DNA from: Actinomycetota bacterium
Lineage (GTDB): Bacteria; Actinomycetota; Actinomycetes; Mycobacteriales; Jatrophihabitantaceae
NCBI GenBank assembly: GCA_019241805.1
Contig: JAFAWL010000119.1
Span: 1 to 10,020, forward strand
Reading direction: 5' to 3'
Length of the DNA stretch: 10,020 bases
In this document: positions 1-5,821 of the stretch, one piece after another
Layout of the letters: each line of letters opens with the position of its first letter
How positions within the stretch are numbered: the first letter of the stretch is position 1
Notes under the pieces: model-generated
Seen by the model: the letters and a program-made list of their open reading frames with translations, nothing else
Told to the model about the DNA's origin: nothing
Database searches by the model: none
Translations under genes and position numbers: made by a program

Positions 1-1062
1 GCCGGACGCAGCTGGGGTGCCGTCGCCGAGGAATGACTCCCGTCCGGTGTAGGCGGGTTCGGCCAGCAGGGTCAGCCGATCCAGCGACAGCTCGGCCGCC
101 TGCGCAAGGGCGAGCCGGACGGCGTCGAGCGCCTGGCCGAGGTACGCGGCGTGGAACCCGCCGTGGTGCGCGATGCCCAGCTCCGGCAGCAGCACCGGAT
201 TCTCCGACGGGGCGTTGATCAGGCGTCGCAGGACGTCATCGAGCCGGTCCAGCGCGTCGAGCAGCGCGCCGTGCACCTGCGGCAGCGTGCGCAGGGCGAA
301 GGGATCCTGGATCCGCGCGGGTGCTCGCGTCGGGTCGATCAGCGCGCGGAGCACCCGGCCGACGGCGTTCGCGCCCGGAAACGGTGTCACCCGGTCCACG
401 GCTAGTGCGAAAGCTTCGGCATTGCCCTGCAGCGCCACGAAGCTCATCGCGGCCACGGGAAGCGCGGCCAGCGCCAGCCTACGCAGGTCGACCAGGGCGA
501 GTGCCGCGTCGGCGAGGGTAGCCGCATTGCTGCTCAGGAATGCGAGCGCGTCTCCGGCCGCGAACTCGTACCGTTCGGACAACGGCGGGTCGAGCGGGAT
601 TTCGCCGGTGAGAGCCAGGGCGGTCACGGCAAGCGCGCAGAGATCGCCCGTGCCGATCGAGCCGAGTTCACGTACGGGTGGGACGGCGCCCTCGGTGAGC
701 AGCGTCGCCAGCCGGTCGAGCAGCCGCGGGTCGGCGCCGCTGCCGCCGGCCGCGAGCTGCGCCACGCGCACCGCCAGCATCGCGCGCACCCGTTCCGGCG
801 CCCGCCGTTCGCCGGCCGATGTCGCGTGACTGCGCAACAGGCGAAGCGCCGCCGCGTCCGGATCATCGATCGCGATCGTCCGATTAGCGCCCACTCCGGT
901 CGATCGCCCGTAGACCGGTCGGATCGCCGACACGGCGTGGGCGTGGACGTACGAGGCGCGCGCCCGCTCCGTCGCGTCCGGGCTGATCCGGACCGGTGTC
1001 CGCGAACGGGCCAGGGCGACCACGTCGGCCGGTGTCAGCACCTCGGCTCCGATCTCGAACAC
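1..1062 (-). CDS. HAL/PAL-family ammonia-lyase-like protein lacking the MIO triad (3' end cut by window)
   Basis: The frame opens at GTG 1062, 5 nt after an AGGAG ribosome site, and stays open for 354 codons to base 1. Full family members are about 500 residues, so the C-terminal third is outside. Family marks seen: YGRSTGVG (residues 51-58), matching the YGVxTGFG loop with its catalytic Tyr; RSHA (77-80); SSN (177-179) at the NGT-type substrate Asn; QDPFALR (252-258), where HutH has QDPYxxR, so Tyr is replaced by Phe; and ENP followed by GGFHA near 288-304. In MIO enzymes the cofactor loop reads GSxGASGDLAP. Here residues 134-141 read GSIGTGDL, one residue shorter and without Ala-Ser-Gly. 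Family membership is clear, but I do not call it HutH. It could be an MIO-independent lyase, for example of the ergothionase kind, or a member with another role. It is transcribed divergently from the regulator-transporter operon, with which it probably shares control. Confidence 0.8.
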   Translation of the reverse strand, partial: MFEIGAEVLTPADVVALARSRTPVRISPDATERARASYVHAHAVSAIRPVYGRSTGVGANRTIAIDDPDAAALRLLRSHATSAGERRAPERVRAMLAVRVAQLAAGGSGADPRLLDRLATLLTEGAVPPVRELGSIGTGDLCALAVTALALTGEIPLDPPLSERYEFAAGDALAFLSSNAATLADAALALVDLRRLALAALPVAAMSFVALQGNAEAFALAVDRVTPFPGANAVGRVLRALIDPTRAPARIQDPFALRTLPQVHGALLDALDRLDDVLRRLINAPSENPVLLPELGIAHHGGFHAAYLGQALDAVRLALAQAAELSLDRLTLLAEPAYTGRESFLGDGTPAASG

Positions 1063-1067
1063 CCGTG

Positions 1068-1072
1068 CTCCT
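1068..1072 (-). promoter_or_regulatory. Ribosome binding site of the lyase-like gene
   Basis: AGGAG read on the minus strand, 5 nt before the GTG at 1062. It decides the start in a region with no in-frame ATG close by. Confidence 0.7.
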
Positions 1073-1104
1073 ATCTTTCCGGTCGCATCGATAGAGATGA
1101 GTTA

Positions 1105-1117
1105 GAATCCACGATTC
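1105..1117. promoter_or_regulatory. Inverted repeat in the divergent promoter region
   Basis: GAATC-CAC-GATTC, a perfect 5-bp dyad with a 3-bp centre, lies 43 bp upstream of the lyase-like start. It could be an operator. Dyads this short are expected about twice by chance in the 242-bp gap, so support is weak. Confidence 0.2.
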
Positions 1118-1164
1118 CAGCTCGTATCCGGCTCGACCGGCGACGAACCGACGCCGGGACCGGC

Positions 1165-1181
1165 ATATCACGCTCAGATAT
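1165..1181. promoter_or_regulatory. Inverted repeat in the divergent promoter region
   Basis: ATATC-N7-GATAT, 17 bp long, sits in an AT-richer patch near the middle of the gap between the divergent genes. It is a candidate operator or promoter element. It does not share sequence with the other two dyads in the gap, which argues against a single regulator binding all three. Confidence 0.2.
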
Positions 1182-1267
1182 CGATCCGGCGGCTACGGGG
1201 ATTGGGGGTTCCGTCGCGGCGTGAAGCGTGCCACGCTGACCGACCAACGGCAAGAGGTTGCTACGCA

Positions 1268-1285
1268 GTGGAAAACAAGATCCAC
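1268..1285. promoter_or_regulatory. Candidate IclR-type operator upstream of the regulator
   Basis: GTGGA-N8-TCCAC ends 19 bp before the GTG start of the IclR-family gene. The left arm continues as TGGAAAA, recalling the TGGAAA...TTTCCA dyads bound by several IclR-family proteins, but the right half matches poorly. Its place fits autorepression. Not proven. Confidence 0.3.
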
Positions 1286-1291
1286 ATTCGC

Positions 1292-1299
1292 GGAGGAGG
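1292..1299 (+). promoter_or_regulatory. Ribosome binding site fixing the IclR-family start
   Basis: GGAGGAGG lies 5 nt before GTG 1305. It favours that start over an in-frame ATG at 1221, which has no comparable site and would add 28 residues not typical of the family. Confidence 0.75.
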
Positions 1300-1304
1300 C
1301 CGTC

Positions 1305-2003
1305 GTGACCGCCCTGGCCAGTGCCGGTTCGACCCGAACGGTCGAGCGGGCCGTGGAGCTGTTGGCCCAGGTCTGCGCCGAGAACTCGATAACCCTGGCC
1401 GAGTGTGCTCGGCGCGCCCGACTGCCGGCCAGCACGGCGCTACGGTTGCTGCGCACGCTCGAAGCCTCGGGCTTCGTCACCCGCGATCCGTCGGGCTCCT
1501 TTCGCGCCGGCGCCCGCTTGATCCAGCTCGGCGCCTCGGCTTTCGGCCGGCAGGCCCTGGTCCGGCTGGGCGAACCGGCGCTGCAACGAATCGTCGGCGC
1601 TACGGGTGAGTCGGCTTATCTCGCCATTCCCGGGCCCGACGACACCGCCATCTACGTCGCCATGGTCGAGGGCACCCATGCCGTGCGCCACACGAGCTGG
1701 GTGGGTCGCTCGGTCCCGCGGGCCGAACTCGCGGTCGGTCGTGCCCTGTCCGGCATTGTCGGACCCGACGGCTACGTTGCCGAGCGCGACCGGCTCGAAC
1801 CCGACGTGACGGCCATCGTCGCTCCGATCGTGCGCTCGAGCGGAATAGCCGCGGCGTTGAGTCTGCTGGGACCCACGTACCGGATCGACGACGAACGCAT
1901 GCATGCCTTCGGACAGATCGTCAGCCGTGAAGCCCGATCGCTGGCCGAACAGTTGGGAGCGGTCGCGCCCGCGACGGCCCCGGAAGAGGGGACGGGAACG
2001 TGA
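1305..2003 (+). CDS. IclR-family transcriptional regulator
   Basis: 232 residues, slightly short of the family's usual 240-270. The N-terminal winged helix-turn-helix covers about residues 9-68: STRTVERAVELL opens it, the recognition helix is near 42-53 (ASTALRLLRTLE), and the wing follows at SGFVTRD. The rest is the IclR effector-binding domain, including the late IVAPI and AALSLLGP strands. IclR proteins bind short dyads as dimers or tetramers and respond to a small molecule, often the substrate of the pathway they control. The gene heads the transporter operon, overlapping the ATPase by 4 nt (GTGA), and faces the lyase-like gene, so it most likely controls both directions. The effector cannot be read from the sequence; by context it is a histidine derivative. 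The start was chosen by its ribosome site. Confidence 0.9.
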   Translation: MTALASAGSTRTVERAVELLAQVCAENSITLAECARRARLPASTALRLLRTLEASGFVTRDPSGSFRAGARLIQLGASAFGRQALVRLGEPALQRIVGATGESAYLAIPGPDDTAIYVAMVEGTHAVRHTSWVGRSVPRAELAVGRALSGIVGPDGYVAERDRLEPDVTAIVAPIVRSSGIAAALSLLGPTYRIDDERMHAFGQIVSREARSLAEQLGAVAPATAPEEGTGT

Positions 2004-3175
2004 TCCGATTCGAGCACGTCAGCAAGCGCTACCCGGACGGCACCGTCGCGGTCGACGACCTGGACCTGATCGCGCCGTCGAACCAGATCACCGTGTTCGT
2101 CGGGCCGTCCGGCTGCGGCAAGACCACCAGCCTTCGCATGATCAATCGGATGATCGACCCGACCGGCGGCAAGATCTTCATCGACGACCAGGACGCGTCC
2201 CGGGTCGAGCCGGCCAAACTTCGGCGCGGAATCGGCTACGTCATCCAACACGCGGGGTTGTTCCCGCATCGCACGATCGTCGACAACGTCGCGACCGTGC
2301 CGTTCCTGCTCGGGCACGACAAGCGGGCAGCCCGCAAGCGCGCGATGGAGCTGATCGAACGCGTCGGACTCGATCCCAAAATGGCCAAGCGCTATCCCGC
2401 CCAGTTGTCCGGCGGCCAGCAGCAGCGGGTGGGAGTCGCCCGCGCGCTGGCGGCCGATCCGCCGGTGATGTTGATGGACGAGCCCTTCAGCGCCGTCGAC
2501 CCGGTCGTGCGCGAGCAGCTGCAGAATGAATTCCTTCGCCTGCAAGGCGAACTGGGCAAGACGATCGTCTTCGTGACCCACGACATCGACGAAGCGATCA
2601 AGCTCGGCGATCAGGTCGCAGTGCTGCGGGTCGGCGGCCATCTGGCGCAGTTGGCCACGCCGGCCGAGCTGCTGGCCCAGCCGGCCGATCCGTTCGTTGC
2701 CGGATTCGTCGGTCGTGATCGTGGTTACCGCGCGCTCGGTTTCACCGCCGCCGGCACCCTGCCGACCAACGACGAGCCGACCGTGCGCCTGGGCGCGGAC
2801 CTGCGGCAGGCAAAGGGTTCAGCCCAGAACGGATGGGTTCTCGTCGTCGACGACCGCCAGCAGCCCCAGGGGTGGCTGGCCTTCGACGGCGTGGCCGATT
2901 CGGCTTTGCACGGACAGGTCACCTCCGACCTGCTCAATCTCGGTGGCACGCTGGCCCGGCAGGGTGGAACGCTGCGCGAGGCCTTGGACGCGGCGTTGTC
3001 GTCTCCGAGCGGGCGTGGCGTCGTGATCGACGACGAGCGTCGATTGATCGGCACGCTGACGGCGTCCGAAGTACTTCAACGCATCGAGGAGCGAGCCGCC
3101 TCGACGCGGCACGAGGCGGGCGTGGCCATGGCCTCATCGGCGCCGGCCGGGTCCGTCGTGGACGGTGCGCCGTGA
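2000..3175 (+). CDS. Quaternary-amine-type ABC transporter ATP-binding protein with CBS domains (OpuCA/ProV-like)
   Basis: 391 residues. The ATPase domain is complete: Walker A GPSGCGKTT (35-43), Q-loop Gln83, signature LSGGQ (136-140), Walker B VMLMDEP (156-162) and switch His194. The stretch GYVIQHAGLFPHRTIVDNV is typical of the OpuCA/ProV branch. The C-terminal part holds a degenerate CBS motif (about 262-298) and a clearer one (about 322-363, ending IGTLTASEVLQRI). CBS pairs in OpuA/OpuC ATPases sense ionic strength or nucleotides. The ATPase energises import through the two permeases that follow. It starts with GTG inside the stop of the regulator gene, and its own stop overlaps the next start, so the genes are translationally coupled. 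Family members import glycine betaine, choline, carnitine, or ergothioneine in the EgtU system. The substrate here is not settled by this subunit. Confidence 0.93.
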   Translation: MIRFEHVSKRYPDGTVAVDDLDLIAPSNQITVFVGPSGCGKTTSLRMINRMIDPTGGKIFIDDQDASRVEPAKLRRGIGYVIQHAGLFPHRTIVDNVATVPFLLGHDKRAARKRAMELIERVGLDPKMAKRYPAQLSGGQQQRVGVARALAADPPVMLMDEPFSAVDPVVREQLQNEFLRLQGELGKTIVFVTHDIDEAIKLGDQVAVLRVGGHLAQLATPAELLAQPADPFVAGFVGRDRGYRALGFTAAGTLPTNDEPTVRLGADLRQAKGSAQNGWVLVVDDRQQPQGWLAFDGVADSALHGQVTSDLLNLGGTLARQGGTLREALDAALSSPSGRGVVIDDERRLIGTLTASEVLQRIEERAASTRHEAGVAMASSAPAGSVVDGAP

Positions 3176-3867
3176 TCCTCGCCGATGACAACTCCTCGCC
3201 GCTGAAGCTGTTCAGCTATTTCAGCAACAACCACAGCCAGGTGTTGAGCTGGCTCTGGTCGCACGCCTGGCTCTCGGTGGTTCCCGTGGTGATCGGCCTG
3301 ATCGTGTCGTTGCCGCTCGGGTGGCTGGCTCGTCGATATCGCTGGGTCTATCCACCGATGGTCTCGCTGACGGGCCTGCTCTACACGATCCCCTCGATCG
3401 CGTTGTTCGTGGTGATGCCCAGCCTGCTCGGCACACGCATCCTCGATCCGATCAACGTGGTCGTCGCGCTGTCGGTCTACACCGTCGCGTTGCTCGTGCG
3501 AGTGGTCGCCGACGGTCTGGGCTCGGTACCCGAGGAGGTCAACCAGGCCGCGACGGCCATGGGTCTGACCCGATTCCAGCGATTGCTCAAGGTCGAACTG
3601 CCGATCGCCGTACCGGTGATCGCCGCGGGCCTACGCGTCGCCGCGGTGTCGAACGTCAGCATGGTTGCCGTAGCCGCGACGATCGGGGTGCCCGAACTCG
3701 GGCAGCTGTTCACCAACGGCTTTCAACTGTCGGTGTCCGGGCCGTATTACCCGCCCATCCTGCTCGGCCTGATCCTGTGCGTGATCCTGGCTTTGGTCTT
3801 GGACTTCGCCATCGTCCTGCTCAACCGGTCCTTGACGCCTTGGCGCCGGGTGGTGGCGGCCCGATGA
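3172..3867 (+). CDS. ABC transporter permease, OpuC/ProW type (first)
   Basis: 231 residues, the usual size for OpuCB-type permeases. Starts at GTG 3172, overlapping the ATPase stop by 4 nt (GTGA); longer in-frame starts lie deep inside the ATPase gene and are rejected. About five to six hydrophobic segments are visible, near residues 32-53, 63-84, 95-115, 146-172 and 195-217. The cytoplasmic EAA loop that docks on the ATPase spans about 121-144 (EEVNQAATAMG, then LP 143-144). The pattern LLYTIPSIALF near 69-79 is typical of betaine/choline-type permeases. It forms the membrane channel with the next gene's product, as in the OpuCB/OpuCD pairing. Confidence 0.92.
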   Translation: MILADDNSSPLKLFSYFSNNHSQVLSWLWSHAWLSVVPVVIGLIVSLPLGWLARRYRWVYPPMVSLTGLLYTIPSIALFVVMPSLLGTRILDPINVVVALSVYTVALLVRVVADGLGSVPEEVNQAATAMGLTRFQRLLKVELPIAVPVIAAGLRVAAVSNVSMVAVAATIGVPELGQLFTNGFQLSVSGPYYPPILLGLILCVILALVLDFAIVLLNRSLTPWRRVVAAR

Positions 3868-4631
3868 TCAGTTTCTCTGGAGTCATAACCTGGCTCAACG
3901 ATCCGGGCAACTGGCGCGATCGCGTCGGTCAGGAGGGCATCTTCACCCAGCTGCTCAACCACCTCCAGTACTCGGTCGTCGCCATCCTGATCGCGTTGGC
4001 CATCGGGTTGCCCCTCGGCTTGCTGATCGGGCACTCCGGGCGGGCCACGTTCATCGTGTCGGCCGTGAACGCCCTGCGGGCCCTGCCCACCGTCGGTCTG
4101 CTGATCCTCTTCTACGTCATCATCGGACCGCACATCCACGGCAAGGGTGACGCGGCGTTCTTGATCCCGACCGAGATCGTGCTCGTACTGCTGGCGACCC
4201 CGCCGATCTTGGCCAACACTTACGCCGGCGTGCAGAACGTCGAGCCGGCCGCTCGCGACGCCGCCGCCGGAATGGGCATGACCAGCACCCAGGTGCTGTT
4301 CCGGGTCGAGTTGCCCAATGCGTTGCCGCTGATCTTTTCCGGATTACGCAGCGCCGCCTTGCAGGTGATCGCGACCGCCACTATCGCCGCCTACGTCGGT
4401 CTCGGGGGTCTGGGTCGCTTCGTCTACGACGGACTGGCCAGTCGTGACTTCCCGCAGATGACCGGAGGTGCGATCCTCGTCGCCATCCTGGCCCTGGTCG
4501 TCGATCTGCTGCTGGCGCTCGGGCAGCGCTACGCCGTCTCACGGGGCGTATCCGGCCGCTTCTCCAAGCGGGCCCTGCCCGCCGATTCCCGGTCAGGAGA
4601 GGTCGTGCAACTGGAGGTCGCCAGCGCGTGA
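3864..4631 (+). CDS. ABC transporter permease, OpuC/ProW type (second)
   Basis: 255 residues, starting at an ATG that overlaps the previous stop (ATGA). It is a paralogue of the first permease: hydrophobic segments near 36-56, 62-88, 99-118, 155-178 and 200-222, with the EAA loop near 127-151 (EPAARDAAAGMG, then LP 150-151). The motif NALRALPTVGLL at 69-80 is characteristic of this permease family. About 30 polar residues trail the last membrane segment. It should pair with the first permease and the CBS-domain ATPase. A 55-nt gap separates it from the receptor gene. Confidence 0.92.
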   Translation: MISFSGVITWLNDPGNWRDRVGQEGIFTQLLNHLQYSVVAILIALAIGLPLGLLIGHSGRATFIVSAVNALRALPTVGLLILFYVIIGPHIHGKGDAAFLIPTEIVLVLLATPPILANTYAGVQNVEPAARDAAAGMGMTSTQVLFRVELPNALPLIFSGLRSAALQVIATATIAAYVGLGGLGRFVYDGLASRDFPQMTGGAILVAILALVVDLLLALGQRYAVSRGVSGRFSKRALPADSRSGEVVQLEVASA

Positions 4632-4686
4632 ACCGGCGCCGGACGGGCGCAATCCACAACTGTCCTGAAATGAAGGGGAACATCAC

Positions 4687-5655
4687 ATGAGGATCAAATT
4701 CGTCGCGGTCGTCGCCGGAGCAACGGCGCTGGCCGCCGTGCTCGCGGGCTGCGGCAAGAGCGGCAGCAGCAGCGGCGGTGGCGGCTCGTCGTCCGCGAGC
4801 GGCAGTGGCGGCTCGTCGGCAACGATCGCCAGCAAGCTCGTGCTCGGCGGACCGCCGGAGTTCAAGACCCGCGTCGACGGCATTCCCGGGCTGCAGAAGA
4901 CCTACAACGTCACGTTCGGCAACTTCAAGGCGCTGGACGCCGGCGGTCCGTTGACGATCGGCGCGCTGAAAAACGGCCAGATCGACGCCGGCGACATCTT
5001 CACGACCGACCCGTCGATCAAGGCCGACAACTTCGTCGTGCTGCAGGACCCGAAGAATCTCTACACCGCACAGAACGTGCTGCCGCTGATCAACAAGACC
5101 AAGGCGACCGACGGCGTCAGCAAGACGCTCAACGCCATCTCGGCCAAGTTGACGACCGATGACCTCGTGCAGCTCAACGTCGACGTCGTGTCGAACAAGC
5201 AGGATCCCGACACCGTCGCGAAGCAGTGGCTCTCGAGCAAGGGGCTGGGCACGACCGGCACGGACGCCGCCGGAACGACCCTCACGGTCGGCTCGGCCAA
5301 CTTCCAGGAAAACGTCGTGCTGGCCGAGATCTACGCCGAGGCGCTCAAGGCCGAGGGCGCGACGGTGAACACGAAGCTCAACATCGGCAGCCGTGAGACC
5401 TACATCCCGGGTCTGCAGGACGGGTCGATCGATCTGATTCCGGAGTACAGCGGCGTGCTCTTGCAGTACTTCGACAAGACGGCGACGGCTGAGACATCCG
5501 ACGACGTCTACTCCGCGTTGCAGAAGGCGGTGCCGTCGGGTCTGACCGTGTTGCAGCAGTCCCAGGCTCAGGACAAGGACGCCATCGTCGTCACCAAGAA
5601 CACGGCCGACAAGTATCACCTGGTTTCTATTGCTGATCTGGCCAAATCGGCCTGA
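4687..5655 (+). CDS. Circularly permuted quaternary-amine-type substrate-binding lipoprotein
   Basis: 322 residues with a strong ribosome site (AAGGGGA, 8 nt before ATG). A lipoprotein signal ends in LAGC with Cys22 as the lipid anchor, followed by a Ser/Gly linker to about residue 46. Canonical OpuCC/OsmX receptors run TVGSKNF...PEYTG...ISDLA and then KLVLGGPPEF...GLPGLK..Y. Here that order is reversed: KLVLGGPPEF and GIPGLQKTY come first (50-73), and this lobe ends at DTVAKQWL (175-182). After a short linker the other lobe follows, with LTVGSANFQENVVL (199-212), IPEYSG (251-256) and SIADLA (314-319) almost at the C-terminus. The old C-terminal join (SIADLA to SKLVLGG) has become the new ends, as expected of a circular permutation. 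It should deliver substrate from outside the membrane to the permeases. Quaternary-amine receptors hold ligands in an aromatic cage. Tyr254 is a candidate, but I cannot identify the rest of the cage or the ligand. Confidence 0.92.
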   Translation: MRIKFVAVVAGATALAAVLAGCGKSGSSSGGGGSSSASGSGGSSATIASKLVLGGPPEFKTRVDGIPGLQKTYNVTFGNFKALDAGGPLTIGALKNGQIDAGDIFTTDPSIKADNFVVLQDPKNLYTAQNVLPLINKTKATDGVSKTLNAISAKLTTDDLVQLNVDVVSNKQDPDTVAKQWLSSKGLGTTGTDAAGTTLTVGSANFQENVVLAEIYAEALKAEGATVNTKLNIGSRETYIPGLQDGSIDLIPEYSGVLLQYFDKTATAETSDDVYSALQKAVPSGLTVLQQSQAQDKDAIVVTKNTADKYHLVSIADLAKSA

Positions 5656-5668
5656 TCGATGACCGGCG

Positions 5669-5709
5669 CATGACGGTCGGGCGGGTCGGCGATCCGCCCG
5701 ACCGTCGTG
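5669..5709 (+). terminator. Strong hairpin after the transporter operon (no U-tract)
   Basis: Thirteen perfect base pairs (5672-5684 with 5694-5706) close a 9-nt loop, extendable by one G-T and two Watson-Crick pairs to 16. It begins 14 nt after the receptor stop codon. No T-run follows, so it is not a textbook intrinsic terminator. It may be a U-less terminator, an attenuator, or a 3' stabiliser that sets transporter and enzyme levels apart. Confidence 0.55.
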
Positions 5710-5716
5710 AGCGCAC

Positions 5717-5806
5717 CGGTCATGAATGCTTCGGTCATGAATGCTTCGGTCATGAATGCGCCGGTCATGAATGCGCCCGTCATGAATGCGCCGGTCATGA
5801 ATTCAC
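5717..5806. repeat. Six tandem copies of a 15-bp unit
   Basis: The unit is CGGTCATGAATGCGC, starting at 5717, 5732, 5747, 5762, 5777 and 5792. Copies 1-2 end in TT, copies 3-4 are identical, copy 5 has one change, and copy 6 decays after GAAT. Each copy carries the palindrome TCATGA and an ATG. On the plus strand, an open frame from GTG 5707 to TGA 5847 reads the array as a Met-Asn-Ala-Ser/Pro-Val repeat of 46 codons and overlaps the start of the M20 gene by 26 nt in another frame. Because 15 is a multiple of 3, copy-number change would not break that frame. No ribosome site precedes the frame, so I do not call it a gene. Confidence 0.9.
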
Positions 5807-5821
5807 AGTGGGGTCCGCGTC

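Noticed and set aside
1..1062. Annotating the minus-strand gene as hutH (histidine ammonia-lyase)
   Set aside because: The Ala-Ser-Gly triad that forms MIO is absent and the QDPY Tyr is Phe, so the usual chemistry is not supported despite the hut neighbours.
1221..1304. Upstream ATG start for the IclR-family gene, adding 28 residues
   Set aside because: GTG 1305 has a GGAGGAGG site at ideal spacing, and the IclR HTH domain begins a few residues later. The longer start has no comparable site and would run over the candidate operator.
2833..3171. N-terminal extension of the first permease into the ATPase gene
   Set aside because: The added residues are Arg/Gly-rich shadow sequence. The GTGA overlap at 3172 gives the normal family length.
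4632..4686. GCGCC-N5-GGCGC dyad between the second permease and receptor genes as a regulatory hairpin
   Set aside because: The stem is only 5 bp in GC-rich DNA and no different from chance.
4381..5619. Long minus-strand open frame of 412 codons opposite the permease and receptor genes
   Set aside because: It is opposite clearly coding DNA, has no recognisable domain, and is Arg/Val/Gly-rich as expected of the antisense of GC-rich genes.
5616..5798. Minus-strand 60-codon frame with a repeated Met-Thr-Gly-Ala-Phe pattern
   Set aside because: The pattern is simply the reverse reading of the 15-bp tandem repeat, and the frame runs into the receptor gene. No ribosome site or independent support.
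5717..5806. CRISPR-like array
   Set aside because: The units are contiguous 15-bp copies without spacers, so this is a plain tandem repeat.
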